Assembly (NCBI GenBank): GCA_025965815.1
Contig: JAOPWF010000410.1
Coordinates: 1 to 25,700 of the forward strand
Origin: Mycobacterium sp.
Lineage (GTDB): Bacteria; Actinomycetota; Actinomycetes; Mycobacteriales; Mycobacteriaceae
DNA: 25,700 bases
Direction of reading: 5' to 3'
A program made the position numbers and the translations under genes. The notes beneath the pieces were generated by a model, which had not been told where the DNA came from, did no database searches, and worked only from the letters and a program-made list of their open reading frames with translations. Below are positions 1-8,653 of the stretch, piece by piece. Every line of letters starts with the position of its first letter. Position 1 is the stretch's first letter.

Positions 1-1041
1 AAACTCGTCACCAAGGCGGCCGCCGCCGGCGCCCGCATTCTCACCGAAGCCATGGTGACCGGGTGGCACGACGAGCATTCACTGGACGTCACCTCACCAC
101 AGGGGCGCCTGCAGGTCGACGCCCGCGCGATCATCCTGGCCACCGGCGCCCGAGAACGGCCCCGACCCGCAAGGCTGATCCCCGGAGACCGCCCCGCCGG
201 GGTGTACACCACCGGCCAACTGCAGAACCTGGTCCACCTGCACCACCGGGCCGTAGGTGCTCGCGCCGTCGTCGTCGGCGCCGAGCTGGTCAGCTGGTCG
301 GCTGTGCTGACCCTCAAACACGCGGGCTGCAGAACTGCGTTGATGACCACCACCTACCCCAGACCGGAGTCCTACGGCGTGTTCAACATCGCCGGGAAGT
401 CCCCATTCATGGGAGTCGACGTTGCAACCCGGACCCGCGTGGTGCGCGTCATCGGAAAACCCGAGCTGACGGCCGTCGAGATCGAGAACATCGACACGGG
501 CGCCCGCCGCACCGTCGAATGCGACGCCCTCGTGCTGACCGGCGACTGGATCCCCGACCACGAATTGGCCCGCTCAGCAGGCCTGGAGATGGACCCGGCA
601 ACACGCGGGCCGTTGACTGATACGGCGTTGCGCACCAACAGATCCGGGGTGTTCGCGATCGGCAACCTGCTGCACCCCGTCGATACCGCCGACATCGCGG
701 CACTCGATGGCCGCCACGTCGCTGGACCCGTCCGCGCCTACCTGCGCGGGCACTCCGCACCCCGCGACGGTGTCCGTTTGCTCGCCGACGAGCCGTTGAG
801 GTGGGTCACTCCCGGCATCGTGCGGCCCGGTGACACCGCCCCGGCCCGCCACCGACTCCTGCTGTGGACCGACACCCTCATCCGGTTCCCGAAGGTCGCC
901 GCACGGCAAGGCGGCAGGGTCATCGGCCGAAAGACGTTACCGTGGCCCGCTTCACCCGGGCGGGTGTTCCGCGTGCCATCAACCATCCTCGACGGTGCCA
1001 ACCCCCGCGGCGGCCCAGTCACCGTGTCGGTCACGTCATGA
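1..1041 (+). CDS. FAD-dependent NAD(P)-type oxidoreductase, 5' end outside window
   Basis: The frame is open from the first base of the window and ends in TGA at 1039-1041, so this is the C-terminal ~346 residues of a longer protein. Visible elements are the ATG(A)RER segment typical of the FAD-binding domain of two-dinucleotide-domain flavoproteins (ILATGARERPR), then a second Rossmann-like segment (ARAVVVGAELVSW) for NAD(P), and the late 'GVFAIGNLLH' FAD motif. The overall arrangement is that of the HcnB/opine-oxidase/sarcosine-oxidase-alpha-like group of amino-compound oxidoreductases. Substrate cannot be told. Its stop overlaps an ATG (ATGA, 1038-1041), which suggests a former translationally coupled downstream gene; that frame now stops after 13 codons, and the next recognisable coding piece is a PLP-enzyme remnant. 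Confidence 0.8.
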   Translation, partial: KLVTKAAAAGARILTEAMVTGWHDEHSLDVTSPQGRLQVDARAIILATGARERPRPARLIPGDRPAGVYTTGQLQNLVHLHHRAVGARAVVVGAELVSWSAVLTLKHAGCRTALMTTTYPRPESYGVFNIAGKSPFMGVDVATRTRVVRVIGKPELTAVEIENIDTGARRTVECDALVLTGDWIPDHELARSAGLEMDPATRGPLTDTALRTNRSGVFAIGNLLHPVDTADIAALDGRHVAGPVRAYLRGHSAPRDGVRLLADEPLRWVTPGIVRPGDTAPARHRLLLWTDTLIRFPKVAARQGGRVIGRKTLPWPASPGRVFRVPSTILDGANPRGGPVTVSVTS

Positions 1042-1065
1042 ATCGATCTCCCGCGCCCGTCAGGC

Positions 1066-1410
1066 GTGCGGGTTGGTGAGTGCGGGGAGATCGAGGGCGA
1101 CTTCAGGGACGAGCACAATCGCCGGCACCGCGACTCAGCGTTGGGCTATTGTCCGGATACCTGGGCGCGTACGCCGTGCCAACGGCCGGTGGCCAGAACG
1201 CCTTTCGACCTTCTCGCGAAAAGCGAAGCAGTACTGACGGATTCGGTGTACAGCGCCAAGGCTTTGAACGCCGTGGTAGATGGGGCCGCTCATGCCTGTG
1301 GTCCGATCGTCTTCTGGCACACCGGTGGAATCCCGGCATTGTTCTCCGATACCGCAGGAAACGTCGACTGGCCTCCGCCGCGTCCCGTCTCGGCTCCCGC
1401 CCCCGCCTAA
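1066..1410 (+). pseudogene. C-terminal remnant of a D-cysteine desulfhydrase / ACC deaminase-like PLP enzyme
   Basis: Within this open frame the part at about 1204-1371 reads like the extreme C-terminus of fold-type II PLP enzymes of the D-cysteine desulfhydrase/ACC deaminase family: 'LLAKSEAVLTDSVYSAKAL' followed by 'IVFWHTGGIPALF', which corresponds to the family's E-(G/A)-(I/V)-L-x-D-x-V-Y-(T/S)-x-K-A-L and F-x-H-T-G-G-x-x-A-L-F blocks. Only about 55 of the expected ~330 residues are there; the PLP lysine and the whole N-terminal part are missing, and the space back to the upstream gene is only about 160 bases. I therefore call it a deletion remnant. The flanking parts of the frame (1066-1203 and 1372-1410) match nothing I recognise. 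Confidence 0.6.
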
Positions 1411-1596
1411 GGCGCCGCACCGCCAGCTGGGCAGCACATTCCTCGAGCGACTCAGTGGCGCTTGGTCGAGACCGCTGGAGGTCGATGGATGGCGACCACA
1501 CCCAAGAACTACGTATAACTCGATTCGCCTGTTCAGTTAGCGCCAAGCGCTGCTTGTTACGGCTGCGTTTCGTGTATTATCGCAGGCCACTCCCTC
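1411..1596. other. Intergenic stretch without recognisable gene
   Basis: Between the PLP-enzyme remnant and the promoter of the ABC operon I see no coding pattern. The only point of note is AACTACGTATAA at 1507-1518, whose reverse complement TTATACGTAGTT carries a perfect left half of the operator found at 1628. Its centre is 121 bp upstream of that operator's centre. It could be an auxiliary operator or chance. Confidence 0.4.
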
Positions 1597-1625
1597 TTGA
1601 CGGTGCAGTAGGTCACAGTTATCGT
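1597..1625 (+). promoter_or_regulatory. SigA-type promoter of the ABC-transporter operon
   Basis: TTGACG at 1597-1602 is a near-consensus -35 box. A 17-base spacer leads to TATCGT at 1620-1625 as a TANNNT -10 box. Transcription would start about 1631-1633, giving a leader of about 165 nt before the ATG at 1796. The predicted start lies inside the operator at 1628-1639. Confidence 0.6.
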
Positions 1626-1627
1626 GC

Positions 1628-1639
1628 TTATACGAATAA
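1628..1639. promoter_or_regulatory. LacI-family operator, copy 1 (ABC operon)
   Basis: TTATACGAATAA is palindromic at every position except the pair flanking the central CG, the usual form of a LacI-family operator. The 18-mer CTTATACGAATAACCAAA starting at 1627 is repeated exactly at 14293 before the GMC operon. The site starts two bases after the -10 box, so a bound repressor would block the transcription start. The likely binder is the LacI-family protein at 19386-20459. Confidence 0.7.
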
Positions 1640-1709
1640 CCAAAGCTTCTGCACAAACGGTGTCCGGAGACGGGCCCAGAGTGCTGAGGCGCTAGGCACA
1701 ACGAGTCGT

Positions 1710-1759
1710 CCAACCCGTCCGGTTGGTCGTTTCCGTCCGGCCGAGTGCACGCGCGTGCA
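1710..1759 (+). repeat. Two inverted repeats in the 5' leader of the ABC operon
   Basis: CCAACC (1710-1715) and GGTTGG (1721-1726) can pair over a five-base loop. Twenty bases further TGCACGCGCGTGCA (1746-1759) is a perfect 14-base palindrome. Both lie in the predicted transcribed leader, 40-90 bases before the start codon. They could be RNA structure or protein-binding palindromes; no U-run follows, so a terminator is unlikely. They do not resemble a riboswitch class known to me. Confidence 0.4.
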
Positions 1760-1795
1760 TCGTCACGAAGAGAACCACCACCCGAGGAGCGTTCG

Positions 1796-3414
1796 ATGGG
1801 CCGACAATTCAGCCGGCGTGAGATGTTGCGGTTCAGCGCGCTTGCCGCCGGCGGTGCCACCGCGCTCGGCTCGGGAGCTGTGTCCTTGGCGGGCTGCGCG
1901 ACCAACAAGCCCCTGACCAGCCCGGCCAAGTTCTCCGGCGGCCCACCCACCGGCGGCTCACCCCGCCGCGGCGGCACCTTGCGCGTGGGGATGATCTCCG
2001 GCGGCAACGGCGAAACGCTGGATCTGCGCAAGATCACCACCGCAGGAGACATCTCGCGTAGCTCCGCACTGTATGACCCGCTGTGGTTCGTGGGCGAGTA
2101 CGGCGCCGTCATTCCCGGACTGGCAGAGTCCTGGGACTCCAACGACACCTCCGACGTGTGGACGATCCGGCTGAGCCAGGGCGTGCAGTTCCACAACGGC
2201 AAACCGCTGACCGCCGCCGATGTCGTCTACACGGTGCAGAACTCCTGGCTCTCGCCGGACGGGTCTCTGCAACCCGTGCTGTCTCAGCTCATCGACGGCC
2301 CCAACGTCCGCACCGACGGACCCATGACCGTCGTCATCCCGCTGAAGAAGCCATTGGCACAGTTCCCCACCTTGGCAAGTGTGCAGAACTGCTACATCGT
2401 GCCGCAGGGATTCACCAGCTGGGACAAGCCAATTGGCACCGGCCCCTTCGTCTTCAAGAGCTTCACCCCCGGACAGCGCAGCGAGTTCACCGCCAACGAC
2501 CACTACTGGCGCGGAGCGGGACGCCCCCCGGTGGACAGCTTGGTCATCGACTCCTCCTTCGTCACCGACGAGACCCGGCTCAACGCCCTACTCGGCAGCT
2601 CGATCGACATCATGCCCAGCATCCAACCCGCCCTGGGACGCGCGAACGAGGCCTCCGGGCGGATCTACCTCGGAAACCAACCAGGCCCCGGATGGTCGGG
2701 TGCCTGCTACCGCGTCGACCAAGGCCCGTTCGCCGATCCCCGGGTGCGCCAGGCGGTCAAGCTCAGCGCCAACCGCCAAGCTGCCGCCGATCTGCTCTTC
2801 AGCGGGTACGCCGTCGCCGGAAACGACTGCGTCGGCTACACCGATCAGTACTTCGCCGACGACTTGAAATCCGAGTACGACCCAGACAAGGCCAAGTCAC
2901 TGCTCAAATCCGCCGGATACGACGGTCTGAGCTTCGACCTGACCACGACGTCCCTTGGGGCAACCACCAATCCGCTGGCCACGCTGTTCAAGGAACAAGC
3001 CAAGGCCGCTGGGATCAACATCAACGTCAACCAGATCGACCCCGCGATCTACTTCACCAAGGAAGCGGGCTTCCAGACCCGACCCTGGAGCATGGAGCTC
3101 TGGACCAACGCGGTGAACTCGCTGACCCTGTTCTACCTGTTCTTCCTCGTCGACGGAGCGCCCTATCAGGACCCTACTTCGGCAATCCCGAACACGACGC
3201 GCAGATCTTCTCCGCCATGGCCGAGAAGGACGACGCACGCGCCAAGCAGAAGTGGCACGACGTCCAGGTCGTGCAGCACGAGCAGGGCGGCACCATCAAC
3301 TTCGTCAACTACAACTGGATCGACGGCTACCGCCTCAACGTCCGCGGAGCCAAGACCACCAACGCCGGACCCTGTGACAACTTCGACTTCAGCACCACCT
3401 GGCTGGAAGGGTAA
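1796..3414 (+). pseudogene. ABC transporter substrate-binding lipoprotein, family 5 (Dpp/Opp type), with one frameshift
   Basis: Periplasmic-binding protein of the peptide/nickel/glycoside (SBP_bac_5) family. The ATG at 1796 follows GAGGAG; the N-terminus has a twin-arginine-like SRREML (residues 6-11), a hydrophobic segment and the lipobox LAGC with Cys34, so export and lipid anchoring are expected. Family hallmarks such as 'GLAESWDSN' and 'VWTIRLSQGVQFHNGKPLTAADVVYT' are intact. The frame is good to about 3174, where GAC CC|TAC lacks one base; downstream coding continues in the -1 frame (PYFGNPEHDAQIF...) to TAA at 3412-3414, three bases before the next gene. Adding one base gives a normal 539-residue protein. 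As written, the first frame runs on to 3520 with a scrambled tail. The frameshift may be a real mutation or a sequence error. First gene of the operon; it would set the specificity of the importer. Confidence 0.85.
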
Positions 3415-3417
3415 ACC

Positions 3418-4473
3418 ATGTCGACATCGAATACCGTTGTCGCGCCGCGCGATACGAACAAGACCGACGCAGCCACGCCACGACCCCCGTTGCGCTACCG
3501 CTACCCGCTGGCCACTCTGATCCTGCGCCGCCTACTGGCAGGCGTCGCGACCGTGCTGGCCGCGTCCATCCTGATCTACCTCGCCATCCTCGTGTTGCCC
3601 GGAGACGTTGCGTCAGTCGTGTTGGGGCGCAACGCCACACCCGAACGCGTCGCAGAGGTCCATCAGCAACTGGGCCTGGACCGGCCCATCTGGGAGCGCT
3701 TCCTGAGCTTCCTCGGAGGCTTCCTCAGCGGCGACTTCGGAGAATCGACCGCCGGACTGGTGCAGGGCACCCACATCGACGTCGCCCACGTGGTACTGCC
3801 GGCGTTGGGCAACTCGGGAATCTTGGCCCTGATCACCATGATCCTGTTCATTCCCCTGACTCTCGGGCTGGGGCTGCTCACCGGTGTCAAGGCTTACCGC
3901 CCGGTGGACCACGTCACCTCGATGACGACGCTCGCCATCAGCTCACTGCCGGAATTCCTCGCCGCCTCCGCGTTGATCGCCGTGTTCTTCTCCTGGCTGG
4001 GCTGGCTGCCGCCCATCAGCAGCATCCCCGAGGGCGGGACACCGTTCGACAAGCCGTCGGTAATCGTGTTGCCGATTCTGACCCTGCTCTTGCTGAGCCT
4101 CTCGTTCGGCTCGCGGCTGCTGCGCGCCACCGTAATCGACGTGATGGCCCAAGATTACGTGACGATGGCCCGGCTCAGCGGGTTCTCCACCCGCCACGTG
4201 CTCACTCGCTATGTCCTGCCGAACTCGCTGGTGCCCGTCATCCAGATCTTCGCGCAGCAGATCCAGTACCTCATCGGCGGCATGATCGTCATCGAAACCG
4301 TCTTCAACTACCCCGGCATTGGCACCGCACTGGTGCGGGCGATCGCCGTCCGCGATACCCAGGAGACCGTGGTCATCGCCACCATCCTGGCGGCGCTCTA
4401 CATCCTGATCAACCTCATCGCAGACGTGATCTGCATCGTGCTCGACCCGAAGACGAGGACCTCGGTGAAATAA
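3418..4473 (+). CDS. ABC transporter permease, DppB/OppB type
   Basis: Inner-membrane permease of 351 residues for a peptide/nickel-class ABC importer. It has the DppB layout: a 30-residue polar N-terminus, a first membrane helix (about 40-60), the conserved 'LGLDRPIWERF' periplasmic segment, then five further hydrophobic helices. The EAA coupling loop that docks on the ATPase is 'DYVTMARLSGFSTRHVLTRY' followed by VLPNSL, and the 'ETVFNYPGIG' block before the last helices is typical. It starts three bases after the binding-protein stop and its TAA overlaps the next ATG (TAATG). The transported compound cannot be read from the sequence; such permeases carry peptides, oligosaccharides, opines and other solutes. 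Confidence 0.95.
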   Translation: MSTSNTVVAPRDTNKTDAATPRPPLRYRYPLATLILRRLLAGVATVLAASILIYLAILVLPGDVASVVLGRNATPERVAEVHQQLGLDRPIWERFLSFLGGFLSGDFGESTAGLVQGTHIDVAHVVLPALGNSGILALITMILFIPLTLGLGLLTGVKAYRPVDHVTSMTTLAISSLPEFLAASALIAVFFSWLGWLPPISSIPEGGTPFDKPSVIVLPILTLLLLSLSFGSRLLRATVIDVMAQDYVTMARLSGFSTRHVLTRYVLPNSLVPVIQIFAQQIQYLIGGMIVIETVFNYPGIGTALVRAIAVRDTQETVVIATILAALYILINLIADVICIVLDPKTRTSVK

Positions 4474-5420
4474 TGAATCGACTACGGAAAACGCTGTCGC
4501 ACACAAGCGCTCAAGTAGGACTCGTTCTACTGGTCTTCGTCCTCGCGGTCGCCGGACTGGGCCGATTCATCGCGCCGTACTCGCCTACCGAGCCGATCAC
4601 CGCCCCCGGGGCCGGCCCCGGACCCAGCGTGCTCGGCACCGGCAACCTGCTCCTGGGTTCGGACTACCTTGGCCGCGACGTATTGTCCCGAGTGCTCAAC
4701 GGCGGGTTGTCGGTCATCGCGATCGGCCTGTCGGCCACCCTTCTTGCCTACCTGATCGGCGTGGCCATCGGTCTGCTGACCGGCTCGGTGGAAAACCGGG
4801 TGAGCTCACTGACGATGCGCGTCATCGACGTCATCATCTCCTTCCCGCCCCTGCTGGTGCTTCTGCTGCTCGTCGGCGGCTTCGGATCCAAGATCTGGGT
4901 TCTGATCCTCGGCGTGATCATCGTCCTGATCCCCGGCATCACCCGCGTCACCCGCGCCGCCGCCGCCGCCGTCGCGAAGTCGTCCTACGTCGAGGTCGCA
5001 CGAACCCGTGGCGACGGCACGATGAGCATTTGGCGCCGCGACCTGCTACCGAACATTCTTCCAGTCGTGTTGGCGGACTTCGGCGTTCGATTCGGACTGT
5101 CCATCATCCTGGTGGCCAGCATGAACTACCTTGGTCTGGGCCTGGCGCCACCCGCCTCGGACTGGGGCCTGATGACGTCGGAGAACCAGAGCCTCATCGG
5201 GCTCAATCCGTGGTCCGTCGGCGCCCCTGCGCTGATGCTGGCGCTGCTCACCATCAGCGTCAATCTGCTCGCCGACGCCTACGTCAAGACCCTGGCCGGC
5301 CGAGAGGGACCGCTCAGCCGCTGGTGGGCCCGGCGGGGAACGACACCACCGATGGACACCGCGGACCCGAACATCGAAGCCACCATCGCCTCCGAGGTCG
5401 AAGGAATCAAACAACCATGA
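4473..5420 (+). CDS. ABC transporter permease, DppC/OppC type
   Basis: Second permease of the heterodimer, 315 residues. The N-terminal helix (about 15-33) is followed by the DppC signature 'LLGSDYLGRDVLSRVLNGG', membrane helices, the EAA loop 'YVEVARTRGDGTMSIWRRDLLPN' and the late 'NYLGLGLAPPASDWGLM' block, all standard for this family. The C-terminal ~45 residues are polar and unusual only in length. It overlaps the upstream permease by one base and the ATPase by four (ATGA at 5417-5420), indicating translational coupling and fixed subunit ratios. Confidence 0.95.
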   Translation: MNRLRKTLSHTSAQVGLVLLVFVLAVAGLGRFIAPYSPTEPITAPGAGPGPSVLGTGNLLLGSDYLGRDVLSRVLNGGLSVIAIGLSATLLAYLIGVAIGLLTGSVENRVSSLTMRVIDVIISFPPLLVLLLLVGGFGSKIWVLILGVIIVLIPGITRVTRAAAAAVAKSSYVEVARTRGDGTMSIWRRDLLPNILPVVLADFGVRFGLSIILVASMNYLGLGLAPPASDWGLMTSENQSLIGLNPWSVGAPALMLALLTISVNLLADAYVKTLAGREGPLSRWWARRGTTPPMDTADPNIEATIASEVEGIKQP

Positions 5421-7084
5421 GCACAGACACTCTCACCACCGGCGACACCGGGACGGCGCCGTCACAGCCCGTGGCCACCATCGAAGACCTGCGGGTCGAG
5501 ACCGCCAACGGTCGGTGCATCGTCGACGGCGTGTCCCTGGAGCTGTGTCACGGCGAAATCCTCGGCGTGGTCGGTGAGTCCGGCAGCGGCAAGACCACCT
5601 CGGCGTTGGCGTTCTTCGGCTTCGCCCAGCACGGCGCCCGCTTCACCAACGGCTCGGTCCGGCTGCCCGACCACGAGCCCATCGATCTGCCGTCCGCGAC
5701 CAACATGCGTGACCTCCGGGGGCGTTACTTCAGCTACGTGCCACAGAATCCCGGCACCGCGCTCAACCCGTCGATGCGTGTCTCCACCCTGCTCGGGGAG
5801 GTCGCCGCCCGCCGCGCCGCCGTCGACGCCACCTTCGCCAAGGAACGTGACACCGTCACCACCGACGTCCTCGGCATCGTCGGGCTGCCGACCTCCAAGG
5901 ACTTCCGCGCCCGCTACCCCCACCAGCTCTCGGGTGGTCAGCAGCAGCGCGTCTGCATCGCCATGGCCCTGCTGTCGGGCTCGCGAGCCATCGTCTTGGA
6001 TGAGCCGACCACCGGATTGGACGTAATCACCCAGTCCGCCATCATCGAAGAACTGCAGCGACTGCGCCGCGAGAGCAACGTCACCATGCTGTACATCTCC
6101 CACGACCTCGCGGTGGTATCCCAGCTCGCGACCAAGGTCGCCGTGATGTACGACGGCAAGGTCGTCGAGGTCGGAGAGACACACACCGTGCTGCGCTCAC
6201 CGTCGCACCCGTACACACGCAAACTGCTCGACGCCAGCCCGGACCTCAACCGCCCCGGTGACAAATCGCCATTCGGCACGCTGGCCACCCTGCCCGACGT
6301 CGCCGAACCGCAACAGGTTCTGCAGGTACGCGACCTGAACATCACCCACCGGGTCCGAGGCGTGGAAGCCCACTCCGTGCGCGACATCAACTTCGGTCTG
6401 GGCCACGGCGAGTGTCTGGCGCTGGTCGGGCAATCCGGTAGCGGCAAGACCACCATCGCCCGCGCCGTCGCCGGCATCCAGGCCGTCGACTCCGGGGACG
6501 TCAGTCTCAACGGCACCCAGCTTCCCGCGATGGCGACGGATCGAAGCGTGGATCAGCGACGCAGACTGCAGATCGTCTTTCAAAACCCCACCGCGGCACT
6601 CAATCCCCGTGAGACCATCCGCACCGCCATCGACCGCGCCCGACGTCAGGTGGCCAAGTCCGACGAGATCTCGGTACCCTCGACGGCCGACCTACTCGAC
6701 ATGGTGCGCCTTCCGCACGCCATGGCAGAGCGTCTGCCCAAGGATCTGTCCGGTGGCGAACGCCAGCGGGTCTGCATTGCCCGCGCTCTGGCCGCCCGAC
6801 CAGAGGTCATGATCTGCGACGAGATCACCTCCGCCTTGGATGTTTCCGTGCAGGCATCCGTCCTCACGCTGATCAACGAACTCCGCCGCGATCTCAATCT
6901 GGCGTTGCTGTTCATCACCCACGACCTCGGCGTGGTCGCCGGGATCGCCGACATGGTGATGATCCTGGAGAACGGCCGCGTGCGTGAATCCGGCAAGACC
7001 GCCGACGTGCTCGGGGCTCCCTCCTCGGAGTACGGCCGCAGCCTCATCGACGCCGTGCCATCACTGGCCGCGGCCACCGCGTAA
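5417..7084 (+). CDS. ABC transporter ATPase, fused DppD-DppF (two nucleotide-binding domains)
   Basis: A 555-residue protein with two complete ATPase domains. Domain 1: Walker A GESGSGKT (53-60), signature LSGGQQQR, Walker B ending in Asp195-Glu196 (LDEPTTGLD), and the H-loop 'ISHDLAVV'. Domain 2: Walker A GQSGSGKT (338-345), signature LSGGERQR, Walker B ending in Asp468-Glu469 (CDEITSALD), H-loop 'ITHDLGVV'. Both catalytic sites look active. The C-terminal extension after domain 1 (SPSHPYTRKLL) is the oligopeptide-type ATPase tail. The start at 5417 is chosen for the ATGA overlap with the permease stop; a longer frame begins at 5030 but only runs through the permease. It energises the importer encoded just upstream. 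Confidence 0.95.
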   Translation: MSTDTLTTGDTGTAPSQPVATIEDLRVETANGRCIVDGVSLELCHGEILGVVGESGSGKTTSALAFFGFAQHGARFTNGSVRLPDHEPIDLPSATNMRDLRGRYFSYVPQNPGTALNPSMRVSTLLGEVAARRAAVDATFAKERDTVTTDVLGIVGLPTSKDFRARYPHQLSGGQQQRVCIAMALLSGSRAIVLDEPTTGLDVITQSAIIEELQRLRRESNVTMLYISHDLAVVSQLATKVAVMYDGKVVEVGETHTVLRSPSHPYTRKLLDASPDLNRPGDKSPFGTLATLPDVAEPQQVLQVRDLNITHRVRGVEAHSVRDINFGLGHGECLALVGQSGSGKTTIARAVAGIQAVDSGDVSLNGTQLPAMATDRSVDQRRRLQIVFQNPTAALNPRETIRTAIDRARRQVAKSDEISVPSTADLLDMVRLPHAMAERLPKDLSGGERQRVCIARALAARPEVMICDEITSALDVSVQASVLTLINELRRDLNLALLFITHDLGVVAGIADMVMILENGRVRESGKTADVLGAPSSEYGRSLIDAVPSLAAATA

Positions 7085-7130
7085 CCCGATCTACCTCACC
7101 GGTTCAAGCTCCACCAAGACAGGGATGACC

Positions 7131-8627
7131 ATGGCAGCAACCACGATCACACACTGGATCAACAACGCACCCTTCCCCGGCGCAAGCGGTAACACCGCAC
7201 CCGTGACCAACCCTGCGACCGGTGAGGTCACCGGCGAGGTGGCCCTCGGCAGCGTCGAGGACGCCCGCGCCGTGATCGCCGCCGCCGCCGCGGCGTTCCC
7301 CGCGTGGCGCGACACCTCACTGGCCAAGCGCACCCAGGTGCTCTTCGCGTTCCGCGAACTGCTCAACGCCCGCAAGGGTGAGCTCGCCGAGATCATCACC
7401 AGCGAGCACGGCAAGGTCGTCTCCGACGCCCGCGGCGAAGTGTCGCGCGGCCAGGAGGTCGTCGAGCTCGCCTGCGGCATCCCGCATTTGCTCAAGGGTC
7501 GGTTCACCGAGAACGCCTCGACCAAGGTCGACGTCTACTCCATCCGCCAGCCGCTCGGCCCAGTCGGGGTGATCTCGCCGTTCAACTTCCCGGCGATGGT
7601 GCCGATGTGGTTCTTCCCCATCGCCATCGCCGCGGGCAACACCGTCGTGCTCAAGCCCTCGGAGAAGGACCCCACGGCGTCGCTGTGGATGGCCGACCTG
7701 TGGAAGGAAGCGGGCCTGCCCGACGGCGTGTTCAACGTGCTGCAGGGCGACAAGACCGTCGTCGACGAACTTCTGACGAACAAGGCGATCAAGTCGATCA
7801 GCTTCGTCGGTTCCACCCCGATCGCGCAGTACGTCTACGCAACCGGTACCGCATCGGGAAAGCGCGTCCAGGCCCTCGGCGGGGCGAAGAACCACGCGGT
7901 GATCCTGCCGGATGCCGATCTGGACCTGGCGGCGGACTCGATGGTCAACGCGGGTTTCGGTTCGGCAGGTGAGCGCTGCATGGCCATCTCGGCCTGCGTG
8001 GCCGTCGGCCCGATCGCCGACGACCTGGTCGCCAAGATCGCCGAGCGCACCACCCCGTTGAAGATCGGTGACGGCACCAAGGATTCCGACATGGGCCCGC
8101 TGGTCACCAAGGTCCACCGCGACAAGGTCGCCTCCTACATCGACGCCGGTGAGGCCGACGGTGCCAAGATCGTCGTCGACGGACGCAACGTGTCTGCCAA
8201 CGGTGGTGCCGAGGGATTCTGGTTGGGCCCGACCCTGATCGATCACGTCACGCCTGAGATGAGCGTCTACACCGACGAGATCTTCGGTCCCGTGCTCTCG
8301 GTCATCCGCGTCGAGACCTACGACGAGGCACTGGAACTGATCAACTCCAACCCCTACGGCAACGGCACCGCGATCTTCACCAACGACGGTGGCGCGGCCC
8401 GACGCTTCCAGAACGAGGTCGAGGTCGGCATGATCGGCATCAACGTGCCGATTCCGGTGCCGATGGCGTACTTCAGCTTCGGCGGTTGGAAGGCCTCCCT
8501 GTTCGGTGACAGCCACGCCCACGGGATGGACGGGGTGCACTTCTTCACCCGCGGCAAGGCCATCACTAGCCGCTGGCTGGACCCCAGCCATGGCGGCATC
8601 GAACTCGGCTTCCCGCAGAACGCCTGA
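7131..8627 (+). CDS. mmsA: CoA-acylating (methyl)malonate-semialdehyde dehydrogenase, MmsA/IolA type
   Basis: A 498-residue aldehyde dehydrogenase of the MmsA/IolA branch, which oxidises malonate or methylmalonate semialdehyde with NAD+ and CoA to acetyl- or propionyl-CoA plus CO2. Branch-specific blocks are seen: 'SPFNFPAMVPMWFFPIAIA', 'SFVGSTPIAQYVYATGTASGKR', 'ALGGAKNHAVILPDADLD' and the active-site 'GSAGERCMA' with Cys283; the C-terminal 'FTRGKAITSRW' is also typical. The start at 7131 is preferred over ATG 7125 because AGGG (7121-7124) lies six bases upstream. It sits 46 bases after the transporter genes and 26 before an alcohol dehydrogenase, so alcohol-to-semialdehyde-to-acyl-CoA flux is a reasonable reading. 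In inositol, valine and beta-alanine pathways this is the last step. The actual semialdehyde here is inferred only from the family. Confidence 0.88.
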   Translation: MAATTITHWINNAPFPGASGNTAPVTNPATGEVTGEVALGSVEDARAVIAAAAAAFPAWRDTSLAKRTQVLFAFRELLNARKGELAEIITSEHGKVVSDARGEVSRGQEVVELACGIPHLLKGRFTENASTKVDVYSIRQPLGPVGVISPFNFPAMVPMWFFPIAIAAGNTVVLKPSEKDPTASLWMADLWKEAGLPDGVFNVLQGDKTVVDELLTNKAIKSISFVGSTPIAQYVYATGTASGKRVQALGGAKNHAVILPDADLDLAADSMVNAGFGSAGERCMAISACVAVGPIADDLVAKIAERTTPLKIGDGTKDSDMGPLVTKVHRDKVASYIDAGEADGAKIVVDGRNVSANGGAEGFWLGPTLIDHVTPEMSVYTDEIFGPVLSVIRVETYDEALELINSNPYGNGTAIFTNDGGAARRFQNEVEVGMIGINVPIPVPMAYFSFGGWKASLFGDSHAHGMDGVHFFTRGKAITSRWLDPSHGGIELGFPQNA

Positions 8628-8653
8628 CATCGGAACGGACAGAACGGATTACG

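Noticed and set aside
7317..8630. A 437-codon open frame on the minus strand across the aldehyde dehydrogenase gene
   Set aside because: Its sequence is the low-complexity, Asp/Val/Arg-rich mirror of a clear MmsA-type gene on the plus strand; long antisense frames are common in high-GC DNA.
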